A DNA stretch of 17,818 bases, taken from Burkholderiaceae bacterium (GTDB lineage: Bacteria; Pseudomonadota; Gammaproteobacteria; Burkholderiales; Burkholderiaceae). The notes beneath the pieces were generated by a model, which worked only from the letters and a program-made list of their open reading frames with translations, did no database searches and had not been told where the DNA came from. Location of the stretch: assembly GCA_017997515.1 (NCBI GenBank), contig JAGOEY010000014.1, positions 1 to 17,818 of the forward strand. The letters are read 5' to 3'. Position numbers and translations under genes: made by a program. Positions 1-8,366 of this stretch are shown in pieces (the first letter of the stretch is position 1; every line of letters starts with the position of its first letter).

Positions 1-1870
1 TGCGCTGGAAGCCGAACATCGAGTAGTACACGTAGAACGGCACCATGATGCGGTTGCTGGTCGAGTACGACGTGGCGGCAGCGATCCAGCTGGACATACC
101 ACCGGCTTCGTTGATGCCCTCTTGCAGAATCTGACCAGCCTTGTCTTCGCGGTAGTACATCACCTGGTCTTTGTCGACCGGGGTGTAGTTCTGGCCTGCG
201 GGGTTGTAGATACCGACCTGGCGGAACAGGCCTTCCATACCAAAGGTGCGGGCTTCGTCCACCAGGATAGGCACCACGCGCGGGCCCAGAGCCTGGTCAC
301 GCAGCAACTGCGTGAGGAAACGCACATACGCTTGCGTGGTGGAGATTTCACGGCCTTCGGGCGTGGGGTCCATCACCGACTTGAAGGTGTCGAGCGACGG
401 CACGGTGAAGCTCTCGTCGGCCTTCACGCGGCGGTGGGGCAGGTAGCCGCCCAGAGCCTTGCGGCGCTCGTGCAGGTACTGCATTTCTGGCGTGTCGTCG
501 GCCGGTTTGTAGAACGGGATGTCTGCCAGCTGGCTGTCGGGGATCGGGATGTTGAAGCGGTCGCGGAAGGCCTTGACGTCTTCGTCGGCCAGCTTTTTGG
601 TCTGGTGGACGTTGTTCTTGCCTTCGCCGATCTTGCCCATGCCAAAGCCCTTGACGGTCTTGATCAGCAAGACGGTGGGCTGGCCCTTGTGGCTGTTGGC
701 CTTGTGGAAGGCGGCATACACCTTCTGCGAATCGTGGCCACCACGGCGCAGGTTAAAGATGTCCTCGTCGCTCATGTTCTCGACCATCTTGGCGGTGCGC
801 GGGTCCTTGCCGAAGAAATGTTTACGCACGTAGGCACCGTCGTTGGCCTTCATGGCCTGGTAGTCGCCGTCGAGGGTGTCCATCATCAGCTTGCGCAGGG
901 CACCGTCTTTGTCGCGGGCCAGCAGCGGGTCCCAGCCCGAGCCCCACAGCAGCTTGATGACGTTCCAGCCCGCGCCGCGGAACTCGCCTTCGAGCTCTTG
1001 CACGATCTTGCCGTTGCCACGCACCGGGCCGTCCAGGCGCTGCAGGTTGCAGTTGATGACAAACACCAGGTTGTCGAGCTTTTCACGCGCGGCCAGGCCG
1101 ATGGCGCCCAGCGATTCGACTTCGTCCATTTCACCGTCGCCCAGGAAAGCCCAGACCTTGCGGTTTTCGGTGTTGGCGATGCCACGGGCGTGCAGGTACT
1201 TGAGGAAACGCGCCTGGTAGATGGCCATCAGCGGGCCAAGGCCCATGGACACGGTGGGGAACTGCCAGAACTCGGGCATGAGCTTGGGGTGCGGGTAGCT
1301 GGACAGGCCCTTGCCGTCCACTTCCTGGCGGAAGTTGAGCAGCTGTTCTTCGGTCAGGCGGCCTTCGAGGTAGGCGCGGGCATACACACCGGGCGACACG
1401 TGGCCCTGGATGTAGAGGCAGTCGCCGCCATGTTCTTTGCCGGGTTCGTTGTTCTCGGCGTGCCAGAAATGGTTGAAGCCGGCGCCAAACAGGCTGGCCA
1501 GCGAGGCAAACGAGCCGATGTGGCCACCCAGGTCACCACCGTCAGCGGGGTGCAGGCGGTTGGCCTTGACCACCATGGCCATGGCGTTCCAGCGCATGTA
1601 GGCGCGCAGGCGCTCTTCAATGGCCAGGTTGCCGGGCGAGCGTTCTTCCTGGTCGGTCTCGATGGTGTTGACGTAGCCGGTGGTGGCAGAGAACGGCATG
1701 TCGATGCTGCTCTGGCGCGCATGTTCCAGCAGTTGCTCCAGCAGGAAGTGCGCACGCTCGGGGCCCTCGCTGCTGATGACGGCGGACAAGGCGTCCATCC
1801 ATTCACGGGTTTCTTGGCTGTCCGCGTCAGGGGCGGCAGATCCGAAGAGGTTTTCGGGGAGGGCTGACAT
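1..1870 (-). CDS. aceE: Pyruvate dehydrogenase E1 component, homodimeric type (3' end beyond window)
   Basis: This is the thiamine-diphosphate-dependent E1 subunit of the pyruvate dehydrogenase complex. It decarboxylates pyruvate and transfers the acetyl group to the lipoyl domain of E2 in the cytoplasm. The ATG at 1870 is preceded by GGAGA eight bases upstream. The readable 623 residues start MSALPENLFG. They include the ThDP/magnesium signature GDGEMDE at about residues 244-250, followed by NCNLQRLDGPVRGNG, nearly identical to E. coli AceE. The last residues, PFYVYYSMFGFQR, are also family-typical. About 270 residues are missing compared with the usual 890 or so, because the gene leaves the window. 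The E2 and E3 genes (aceF, lpdA) usually follow but cannot be seen here. The gene diverges from a two-component system across 187 bases. The identification is secure. Confidence 0.97.
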   Translation of the reverse strand, partial: MSALPENLFGSAAPDADSQETREWMDALSAVISSEGPERAHFLLEQLLEHARQSSIDMPFSATTGYVNTIETDQEERSPGNLAIEERLRAYMRWNAMAMVVKANRLHPADGGDLGGHIGSFASLASLFGAGFNHFWHAENNEPGKEHGGDCLYIQGHVSPGVYARAYLEGRLTEEQLLNFRQEVDGKGLSSYPHPKLMPEFWQFPTVSMGLGPLMAIYQARFLKYLHARGIANTENRKVWAFLGDGEMDEVESLGAIGLAAREKLDNLVFVINCNLQRLDGPVRGNGKIVQELEGEFRGAGWNVIKLLWGSGWDPLLARDKDGALRKLMMDTLDGDYQAMKANDGAYVRKHFFGKDPRTAKMVENMSDEDIFNLRRGGHDSQKVYAAFHKANSHKGQPTVLLIKTVKGFGMGKIGEGKNNVHQTKKLADEDVKAFRDRFNIPIPDSQLADIPFYKPADDTPEMQYLHERRKALGGYLPHRRVKADESFTVPSLDTFKSVMDPTPEGREISTTQAYVRFLTQLLRDQALGPRVVPILVDEARTFGMEGLFRQVGIYNPAGQNYTPVDKDQVMYYREDKAGQILQEGINEAGGMSSWIAAATSYSTSNRIMVPFYVYYSMFGFQR

Positions 1871-2057
1871 GGGTTTGTCTCCGGTTGGTTGTCAGGGAAT
1901 TTAGTGCAGCGCGTCTAGTTTCGCATACTTCTTCTTGATTTCAAATAGTGCCGGATGATTCCATAATGCGGTATAAAATTGCGGCAGATTTCCAACACTT
2001 TGGTGCAACTTCTCCCTCTGACGCAGAGGGCAAACACCCCTCCCCTACACTTTGCCC
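1871..2057. promoter_or_regulatory. Shared control region between divergent aceE and sensor kinase genes, with a 17-base inverted repeat
   Basis: This 187-base region must hold the promoters of both aceE (minus) and the kinase (plus). Positions 2014-2030 read CCCTCTGACGCAGAGGG, a perfect 7-bp inverted repeat with a 3-base spacer. A possible minus-strand -10 box, TATACC, lies at 1970-1975 in an AT-rich patch, but I see no good -35 box, so it is weak. A CATAAT at 1962-1967 could be a plus-strand -10, also without a clear -35. The inverted repeat would sit about 60 bases upstream of a minus-strand start near 1963 and in the leader or core promoter of the kinase. It could be an operator or an RNA hairpin; the sequence alone cannot decide. 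Confidence 0.45.
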
Positions 2058-4556
2058 ATGCAATCTCCGCCCCCGGCGTCCCCCTCCCGCCATCCTGCTG
2101 CCAGCCCCGCCTCCCGGTGGCGCAGCTGGTGGCGCAGCCAGTCCGCCCACCGGCAGGACCGTTTTGCCATGCTGGCACCGCTGGCTGCTGTGTTGTTGTT
2201 CCTCGCCGCTATCAGCACCGCCTTCTGGTACCTGCGCGCCGAAGAAAAAGACCGCGAGCAGGAAGCCGTCAAACGGGATGTCGAATACGCGCAGCAGCGG
2301 GTGCGCCTGCGCCTGCTGGAGCGGCAGGAGCAGCTGATGCGCCTGGCGCGCGACGTGTCAAACAAGGAGGTGGACGCACATGAATTTGTGAGCCGCGCCG
2401 AGTCGCTGGTGAACCAGTACCCCGAGCTGCAGGCCGTCACCTGGATCGATGAACGCCGCCGTGTGTTGGCCACCCATGCCGCCTCCACCCTGGCCCCCGG
2501 CCAGTTGCGCACGGTGGACGATGTGCTGCGACCTGGCGAGACCGAAGGTATCTACAGTCTGGCGCGGGACCTGCAGCAACCGGTGTATTCACAGCCTGTG
2601 GGCGGCACGGACAGCCCCACGCTGCTGCAGCTGCACACCCCCATCACGGACCAGGGCCACTTCGCGGGTGTGGTGCTGGGGGAATACTCCATCGACGGGC
2701 TGCTGCGCTACGGCGCGCCCACCGAGGTGCAGGCCAAATATGCGCTGACCCTGCTCGACGGCAGCAACCGCCTGCTGGCCGGCACACCGCTGCCCGAACG
2801 CAACGGTGCCACGCGGCTGGTGCCGTGGTCCACCGACCCGAGTGAGTACGAAATTCCGGTATCCCCCGTGGGCAACAGCCTGGTGTTCCGGGCCCAGGCG
2901 TACCAGACCTCGCTGGGCCTGGTTGGCAGTGGTTTGTTCTGGATGGTGGGTATCCTGAGTGTGCTGACCGCCGCCATGCTGATCGTGACCTGGCGGCACA
3001 CCCGGCGGCGGCTGCAGGCGCAACAGGCGCTGGTGGCCGAGACCAACTTCCGCCGCGCGATGGAAAACTCCATCCTCACCGGCATGCGCGCCCTGGACAT
3101 GTATGGCCGTATCACCTACGTCAACGCCGCGTTCTGCCAGATGACGGGCTGGAGCGAAAGTGAGCTGGTGGGCCAGACTGCCCCCTTCTCGTACTGGCCG
3201 GAAGACGACCACGACCTGCTGGCCTCCCGGTTGGCGGATGAACTGAGCGGCAAGGTCTCACCGGCTGGTTTCCAGGTGCGGGTTAAACGCAAAAGTGGTT
3301 CGTTATTTGATGCCCGGCTGTATGTGTCGCCGCTGATCGACGCCAAGGGGCACCAGACCGGCTGGATGACGTCGATGACCGACATCACCGAGCCCAACCG
3401 CATCCGCGAGCAGCTGACCGCATCCCACGAACGCTTCACCGTGGTGCTGGAGGCGCTGGACGCATCGGTGTCCGTGGCACCACTGGGCAGCCAGGAGCTG
3501 CTGTTTGCCAACAAGATGTACCGGCTGTGGTTTGGGGCCCAGACGGTAGGCCACTTGCAGCTGGTGGCCCAGGCCGGGCGGCCCGACGTGGAGCCGGTGG
3601 ACGAGTCACTCGACGAAGACGGGTTGATGGGCTTCCCGACCGACTCGATCACCAGCGCCCAGGCCGAAAACGCCGAAATTTTTGTGCCTGAACTGGGCAA
3701 ATGGCTGGAAGTGCGCTCGCGTTACCTGAACTGGGTGGACGGCCGTATCGCCCAGATGGTGATTGCCACCGACATCACACCACGCCGCCAGGCTGAGGCA
3801 CAGTACGCACTACAAGCACAACGCGCCCAGTCGGCCAGCAGCCTGATCACCATGGGGGAAATGGCCTCCAGCGTGGCGCACGAGCTGAACCAGCCGCTGG
3901 CCGCCATCAGCAACTACTGCAGCGGGATGGTGTCGCGCATCAAGAGCCAGCAGATCACCGAAGAGGCGCTGCTGGCCGCGCTGGAGAAAACCGCCCACCA
4001 GGCCCAGCGCGCCGGGCAGATCATCCAGCGTATCCGCTCGTTCGTGAAGCGCAGTGAGCCCAACCGCACACCGTCGGACATCACGGGCATGGTGATGGAA
4101 GCGGTGGAGCTGGCCAACATCGAGCTGCGCCGCCGCAATGTGCGCCTGTCGCACTACATTGCGGCACGGCTGCCCACGCTGCATGTGGACCCGATCCTGA
4201 TCGAGCAGGTGCTCGTTAACCTGATGAAAAATGCGGCCGAGTCGATCGACCACGCCGACCGCCCGCTGGCCCGCCGCAGCGTGGAGCTGCGGGTGGTGCC
4301 CAAACAGATCGACGACCAGCCGGTGGTGGAGTTTTCGGTGGCAGACACCGGCCAGGGCCTGGCACCCGAGGTGCTTGATCGGCTGTTTGAAGCCTTCTTT
4401 TCGACCAAGGTGGAAGGTATGGGCATCGGGCTCAATTTGTGCCGCAGCATCATCGAGTCGCACCAGGGAAGAATGCAGGCAGAGAACCTCTACAATGGCC
4501 CCGAAATCATGGGCTGCCGCTTCTCTTTCTGGATTCCGCTGGACAAGCCCGCCTGA
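2058..4556 (+). CDS. Membrane-bound PAS-PAS sensor histidine kinase (FixL/DctS-like)
   Basis: This is a sensor kinase that should autophosphorylate on histidine and pass the phosphate to the regulator encoded next. Starting at the ATG at 2058 (832 residues), it has a transmembrane helix at about 38-59, a roughly 225-residue extracytoplasmic region resembling a Cache-type ligand sensor, and a second helix at about 286-312. Two PAS domains follow at about 330-446 and 456-579. The phosphoacceptor is H608 in AHELNQPL. The ATPase domain has the N box around N725, DTGQG from D763 and GMGIGL from about 787. The H-box and NAAES wording resemble FixL, DctS and TodS kinases. A TTG at 2052 would add two residues; neither start has a clear ribosome site. 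The ligand is unknown. The regulator gene starts 57 bases downstream, so the two are probably co-transcribed. Confidence 0.93.
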   Translation: MQSPPPASPSRHPAASPASRWRSWWRSQSAHRQDRFAMLAPLAAVLLFLAAISTAFWYLRAEEKDREQEAVKRDVEYAQQRVRLRLLERQEQLMRLARDVSNKEVDAHEFVSRAESLVNQYPELQAVTWIDERRRVLATHAASTLAPGQLRTVDDVLRPGETEGIYSLARDLQQPVYSQPVGGTDSPTLLQLHTPITDQGHFAGVVLGEYSIDGLLRYGAPTEVQAKYALTLLDGSNRLLAGTPLPERNGATRLVPWSTDPSEYEIPVSPVGNSLVFRAQAYQTSLGLVGSGLFWMVGILSVLTAAMLIVTWRHTRRRLQAQQALVAETNFRRAMENSILTGMRALDMYGRITYVNAAFCQMTGWSESELVGQTAPFSYWPEDDHDLLASRLADELSGKVSPAGFQVRVKRKSGSLFDARLYVSPLIDAKGHQTGWMTSMTDITEPNRIREQLTASHERFTVVLEALDASVSVAPLGSQELLFANKMYRLWFGAQTVGHLQLVAQAGRPDVEPVDESLDEDGLMGFPTDSITSAQAENAEIFVPELGKWLEVRSRYLNWVDGRIAQMVIATDITPRRQAEAQYALQAQRAQSASSLITMGEMASSVAHELNQPLAAISNYCSGMVSRIKSQQITEEALLAALEKTAHQAQRAGQIIQRIRSFVKRSEPNRTPSDITGMVMEAVELANIELRRRNVRLSHYIAARLPTLHVDPILIEQVLVNLMKNAAESIDHADRPLARRSVELRVVPKQIDDQPVVEFSVADTGQGLAPEVLDRLFEAFFSTKVEGMGIGLNLCRSIIESHQGRMQAENLYNGPEIMGCRFSFWIPLDKPA

Positions 4557-4613
4557 CGATGTCGCTTGATTTCGCCTGATTTCACATTCCCCCCAGAACC
4601 CCGAGGCAACTGC

Positions 4614-5240
4614 ATGAGCTTGATTCCCAAAAAAGGTACGGTCTATGTCGTGGACGACGACGAGGCAGTGCGTGACTCCCTGCAGTGGTTGCTTGAAGGC
4701 AAGGACTACCGCGTCCGTTGCTTTGATTCCGCTGAATCCTTTTTGAGCCGATACGACCCGCGTGAAGTGGCCTGCCTGATCATTGACATCCGTATGGGTG
4801 GCATGACGGGCCTGGAGCTGCAGGACCGGCTGATCGAGCGCCACTCCCCCCTGCCCATCGTCTTTATCACTGGCCACGGCGACGTGCCCATGGCGGTGAA
4901 CACCATGAAAAAGGGTGCGCTGGACTTCATCCAGAAACCTTTCAAGGAAGAAGAACTGTTGGGCCTGGTTGACCGCATGCAGGACACTGCCCGTGAAGCC
5001 TTCGCCGGCCACCAGCAAGCCGCCAGCCGCGACGCGCTGCTGGGCAAACTCACCTCGCGCGAAGCGCAGGTGCTGGAGCGTATCGTTGCCGGCCGCCTGA
5101 ACAAACAGATCGCCGACGACCTGGGCATCAGCATCAAGACGGTGGAGGCGCACCGCGCCAACATCATGGAAAAGCTCAACGCCAACACCGTGGCCGACCT
5201 GCTGAAGATTGCACTGGGACAAAACGCTCCCAAAGCCTGA
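4614..5240 (+). CDS. FixJ/NarL-family response regulator
   Basis: This is the DNA-binding partner of the kinase just upstream. The 208 residues comprise a receiver domain and a C-terminal LuxR-type helix-turn-helix. The receiver shows the acidic triad D14-D16, the phosphorylation site D58 in IIDIRMGGMTG, the switch residue T86 in FITGHGD and K108 in IQKPF. This wording is characteristic of FixJ, DctR and TodT. The helix-turn-helix spans about 146-205 (LTSREAQVL through IADDLGISIKTVEAHRANIMEKL). The ATG at 4614 is preferred over a TTG at 4566 in the same frame because GAGG at 4603-4606 is well spaced for it. A strong hairpin terminator follows. Targets are unknown; its own promoter and divergent aceE are the nearest candidates, which is inference. 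Confidence 0.94.
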   Translation: MSLIPKKGTVYVVDDDEAVRDSLQWLLEGKDYRVRCFDSAESFLSRYDPREVACLIIDIRMGGMTGLELQDRLIERHSPLPIVFITGHGDVPMAVNTMKKGALDFIQKPFKEEELLGLVDRMQDTAREAFAGHQQAASRDALLGKLTSREAQVLERIVAGRLNKQIADDLGISIKTVEAHRANIMEKLNANTVADLLKIALGQNAPKA

Positions 5241-5245
5241 CGCTC

Positions 5246-5270
5246 TTAAAACCATAGCTGCTTGCGCCCG
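5246..5270 (+). repeat. Possible copy of a dispersed comamonad intergenic repeat
   Basis: The sequence AACCATAGCTGCTTGCGC (5250-5267) just after the regulator gene resembles an A-rich ATAGCTGCTnGCGC element that I recall as frequent near gene ends in Acidovorax, Polaromonas and Rhodoferax genomes, often as the 5' half of a terminator. Here it also leads into a terminator stem. Only this one clear copy is present in the window, so the call rests on memory of the family. Confidence 0.35.
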
Positions 5271-5296
5271 TCCCACCTAGGCTGACGGGCGTTTTT
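5265..5296 (+). terminator. Intrinsic terminator after the response regulator
   Basis: CGCCCGTC (5265-5272) pairs perfectly with GACGGGCG (5284-5291) around an 11-base loop, followed by five T residues (5292-5296). This is a classical rho-independent terminator for the kinase-regulator transcript. It ends only 29 bases before the folD start, so it also separates folD from upstream transcription. Confidence 0.9.
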
Positions 5297-5325
5297 ACTT
5301 CAAAACCACCGTTTTAGACCACCCC

Positions 5326-6174
5326 ATGACCGCCCAACTGATCGACGGCAACGCCCTCTCCCAGAAGCTCCGCACCGATGTCGCCGCACGCGCCGCAGCC
5401 CTCAAGACCCGTGGTATCACCCCCGGGCTGGCGGTGGTGCTTGTCGGCGACAACCCTGCCAGCCAGGTGTATGTGCGCAACAAGGTCAAGGCCTGCCAAG
5501 ACGCGGGCCTGTACTCGGTGCTCGAAAAATACGAAGCCACGCTGACCGAGGCCGACCTGCTGGCCCGCGTTGAGGCGCTGAACAACGACCCCGCGATCCA
5601 CGGCATCCTGGTGCAGCTGCCGCTGCCCGCCCACATCGACGCGCAAAAAGTGATCGAAGCCATCTCGCCCGCCAAGGATGTGGACGGCTTCCACATCGCC
5701 AGCGCGGGCGCACTCATGACCGGTATGCCAGGCTTCTGGCCCTGCACGCCGTATGGCTGCATGAAGATGCTCGAATCCATCGGGTATGACCTGAAAGGCA
5801 AACATGCCGTGGTGATTGGCCGCTCCAACATCGTCGGCAAACCCATGGCGCTGATGCTGCTGCAGAAAAACGCCACCGTCACCATCTGTCACAGTGCCAC
5901 CAAAGACCTCAAGGCCATGACCCTGCAGGCCGACGTGATCGTCGCTGCCGTGGGCAAACGCAACGTTCTCACCGCCGACATGGTCAAGCCCGGTGCGGTG
6001 GTGCTGGACGTGGGCATGAACCGCAACGATGAAGGCAAGCTCTGCGGCGACGTGGACTTCGACGGCGTGAAAGCAGTGGCCAGCCACATCACCCCGGTGC
6101 CTGGCGGTGTGGGCCCGATGACCATCACCATGCTGCTGGTCAACACACTCGAAGCGGCTGAGCGCGCTGCGTGA
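5326..6174 (+). CDS. folD: Bifunctional methylene-THF dehydrogenase / methenyl-THF cyclohydrolase
   Basis: FolD interconverts 5,10-methylene-, 5,10-methenyl- and 10-formyl-tetrahydrofolate in the cytoplasm, supplying one-carbon units for purines and formyl-Met-tRNA. The 282 residues match the usual family length. Y49 and K53 form the catalytic YxxxK pair in [22 protein letters not shown] is the substrate-site signature. The nucleotide-binding segment GRSNIVGKP lies at about 165-173, and PGGVGPMT at 259-266 is the C-terminal signature. I see no good ribosome site before the ATG. A terminator ends 29 bases upstream, leaving little room for an independent promoter. prlC begins 113 bases downstream on the same strand and may be co-transcribed. 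Confidence 0.97.
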   Translation: MTAQLIDGNALSQKLRTDVAARAAALKTRGITPGLAVVLVGDNPASQVYVRNKVKACQDAGLYSVLEKYEATLTEADLLARVEALNNDPAIHGILVQLPLPAHIDAQKVIEAISPAKDVDGFHIASAGALMTGMPGFWPCTPYGCMKMLESIGYDLKGKHAVVIGRSNIVGKPMALMLLQKNATVTICHSATKDLKAMTLQADVIVAAVGKRNVLTADMVKPGAVVLDVGMNRNDEGKLCGDVDFDGVKAVASHITPVPGGVGPMTITMLLVNTLEAAERAA

Positions 6175-6287
6175 GCCTTTCCGGGAAACTAAACCACGGC
6201 AACTGCTGTCACACACCCGGCTGACACTGGGCACAAAACCCGTCCGCCCACCTTGTTTGCCCGCTCCACGCCACCATCTGAATTGCC

Positions 6288-8318
6288 ATGACCAATCCTT
6301 TGCTCGCCATCACCGACCTTCCCGCGTTTGACCGCATCGCCCCCGAACACGTCGCACCCGCGGTGGACGCGTTGCTGGCCGATGCCGAGCAGGCGCTGGA
6401 GACAGTCACCGCGCCGGACTTCCCCGCAGACTGGACGGCCATCTCGCGTGTGTTGGACGTGAGCACCGACCGGTTTGGCCGGGCCTGGGGCGCTGTCAGC
6501 CACCTCAACTCCGTGGCCGACACATCGGCCCTGCGCGCGGCCTACAACGAAGCCCTGCCCCGCGTGACCGAGTTCTGGACCCGGCTGGGCGCAGATGAGC
6601 GCCTGTATGCCAAGTACAAGGCGATTGACCCCGCCACGCTGAACACCGAACAGCGCCAGGCGCACCACAACGCGGTACGCAACTTCGTGTTGTCCGGTGC
6701 CGAGCTGACGGGTGTGGCCAAGGAACGTTTTGCCCGCATCCAGGAACGGATGGCCGAGCTGAGCCAGAAGTTCAGCGAAAACGCGCTGGACGCGACCGAT
6801 GCTTTTGCCTACTACGCCAGTGCAGAAGAGCTGGAAGGTGTGCCTGACGACGTGCAGCAAACCGCCGCAGCGGCCGCCCAGGCCGACGGCAAACCCGGCT
6901 TCAAACTCACGCTGAAAATGCCGTGTTACCTGCCGGTGATGCAGTTCGCCCACAGCAGCGCCCTGCGCCAGACGATGTACCGCGCCTATGTCACCCGCGC
7001 GTCCGAACAGGCCCCGCAAGACCAGCTGGTGTACGACAACAGCGCGCTGGTGCTGGAAATCCTGGCGCTGCGCAAGGAAGAAGCCAACCTGCTGGGGTAT
7101 GCCAACTTTGGTGAGGTGTCGGTGGTGCCCAAGATGGCCCAGTCGCCCGCCGAGGTGGTGAAATTTCTGCGTGATCTGGCCCACAAAGCCCGGCCTTACG
7201 CCGAAAAAGACCTGGCCGATATGCGTGCGTTTGCAGCCACCGAGCTGGGGCTGGCCGATCCACAGGCCTGGGATTGGCCCTATGTGAGCGAGAAACTCAA
7301 GGAAGCGCGTTACGCCTTCAGTGAACAGGAGGTGAAGCAGTATTTCACCGCGCCCAAAGTGCTGGGTGGCCTGTTCAAGATCATCGAAACCCTGTTTGAA
7401 GTGGCCATCCGCAAGGATGTGGCGCCGGTCTGGAACGACCAGGTCGAGTTCTACCGCATCGAACGCAACGGCGCGCTGGTGGGCCAGTTCTACCTGGACC
7501 AAGCCGCCCGCTCGGGCAAACGCGGCGGAGCCTGGATGGACGCCGAACGTTCGCGCTGGCTGCGCCCCGACACAGGGGTGCTGCAAACCCCGGTGGCGCA
7601 CCTGGTGTGCAACTTTGCGAGTGGTGTGGGCGGCAAACCACCGCTGCTGACGCACGACGATGTCACCACCCTGTTCCACGAATTTGGCCACGGCCTGCAC
7701 CACTTGCTGACCCAGGTGAACGAGCACGATGTGTCGGGCATCAGCGGCGTGGAATGGGATGCGGTGGAGCTGCCCAGCCAGTTCATGGAAAACTTCTGCT
7801 GGGAATGGGATGTGCTCAAACACATGACCTCCCATGTGGAGTCCGGTGAGCCATTGCCCCGCGCCCTGTTCGACAAAATGACCGCTGCGAAGAACTTCCA
7901 GAGCGGGCTGCAAACCCTGCGCCAAATCGAGTTTTCGCTGTTCGACATGCTGTTGCACACCGAACACAGCCCGGCGGACGACTTTATGCAGCTGCTGGAC
8001 GCCGTGCGCCAGGAAGTGGCCGTGACCCGCCCGCCTGCATTCAGCCGCACGGTGCACACCTTCAGCCATATTTTTGCCGGTGGGTATGCGGCCGGTTACT
8101 ACAGCTACAAGTGGGCCGAGGTGCTGAGCGCCGACGCGTATGCGGCTTTTGAAGAAACAGTGGGCGCAGATGGTTCCCCCAGCGCCCAGACTGGCAGAAA
8201 ATACCGCGAAGCCATTCTGGAAGCCGGTGGCAGCCGTCCCGCCATGGAATCCTTCAAAGCCTTCCGGGGCCGCGAACCCAATCTGGACGCGCTGCTGCGC
8301 CACCAAGGCATGGCCTGA
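6288..8318 (+). CDS. prlC: M3-family zinc metallopeptidase, oligopeptidase A
   Basis: This is a cytoplasmic thimet-type oligopeptidase that degrades short peptides, including cleaved signal peptides. The 676-residue length fits OpdA/PrlC. The zinc site is HEFGH at residues 464-468 with the third ligand E494 in VEWDAVELPSQFMEN, almost word for word the E. coli PrlC motif. The C-terminal tyrosine-rich segment AGGYAAGYYSYKWAEV, which closes over substrate in M3 enzymes, is also present. There is no signal peptide. The start at 6288 gives MTNPLLAITDLPAF, a normal family N-terminus, although no clear ribosome site precedes it. folD lies 113 bases upstream and the exported glutaredoxin 48 bases downstream, all on the same strand. 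Confidence 0.96.
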   Translation: MTNPLLAITDLPAFDRIAPEHVAPAVDALLADAEQALETVTAPDFPADWTAISRVLDVSTDRFGRAWGAVSHLNSVADTSALRAAYNEALPRVTEFWTRLGADERLYAKYKAIDPATLNTEQRQAHHNAVRNFVLSGAELTGVAKERFARIQERMAELSQKFSENALDATDAFAYYASAEELEGVPDDVQQTAAAAAQADGKPGFKLTLKMPCYLPVMQFAHSSALRQTMYRAYVTRASEQAPQDQLVYDNSALVLEILALRKEEANLLGYANFGEVSVVPKMAQSPAEVVKFLRDLAHKARPYAEKDLADMRAFAATELGLADPQAWDWPYVSEKLKEARYAFSEQEVKQYFTAPKVLGGLFKIIETLFEVAIRKDVAPVWNDQVEFYRIERNGALVGQFYLDQAARSGKRGGAWMDAERSRWLRPDTGVLQTPVAHLVCNFASGVGGKPPLLTHDDVTTLFHEFGHGLHHLLTQVNEHDVSGISGVEWDAVELPSQFMENFCWEWDVLKHMTSHVESGEPLPRALFDKMTAAKNFQSGLQTLRQIEFSLFDMLLHTEHSPADDFMQLLDAVRQEVAVTRPPAFSRTVHTFSHIFAGGYAAGYYSYKWAEVLSADAYAAFEETVGADGSPSAQTGRKYREAILEAGGSRPAMESFKAFRGREPNLDALLRHQGMA

Positions 8319-8366
8319 GCACTGAACATCGGCCCACACACGACTGGCATACGACTGGAGCACCCC

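Noticed and set aside
122..1867. Long plus-strand open frame (581 codons) opposite aceE
   Set aside because: The minus strand encodes unmistakable AceE. The plus frame is His/Val/Gln-rich with no recognisable domain, typical of an antisense shadow in GC-rich codon usage.
1995..2010. TGCACCAAAGTGTTGG on the minus strand as an NtrC-type site (GCACCA-N-TGGTGC)
   Set aside because: Only one half-site is good, the other is degenerate and mis-spaced, and no sigma-54 promoter is visible next to it.
4566..4613. TTG start for the response regulator at 4566
   Set aside because: The ATG at 4614 has a well-spaced GAGG and gives the usual short N-terminus before the receiver domain.
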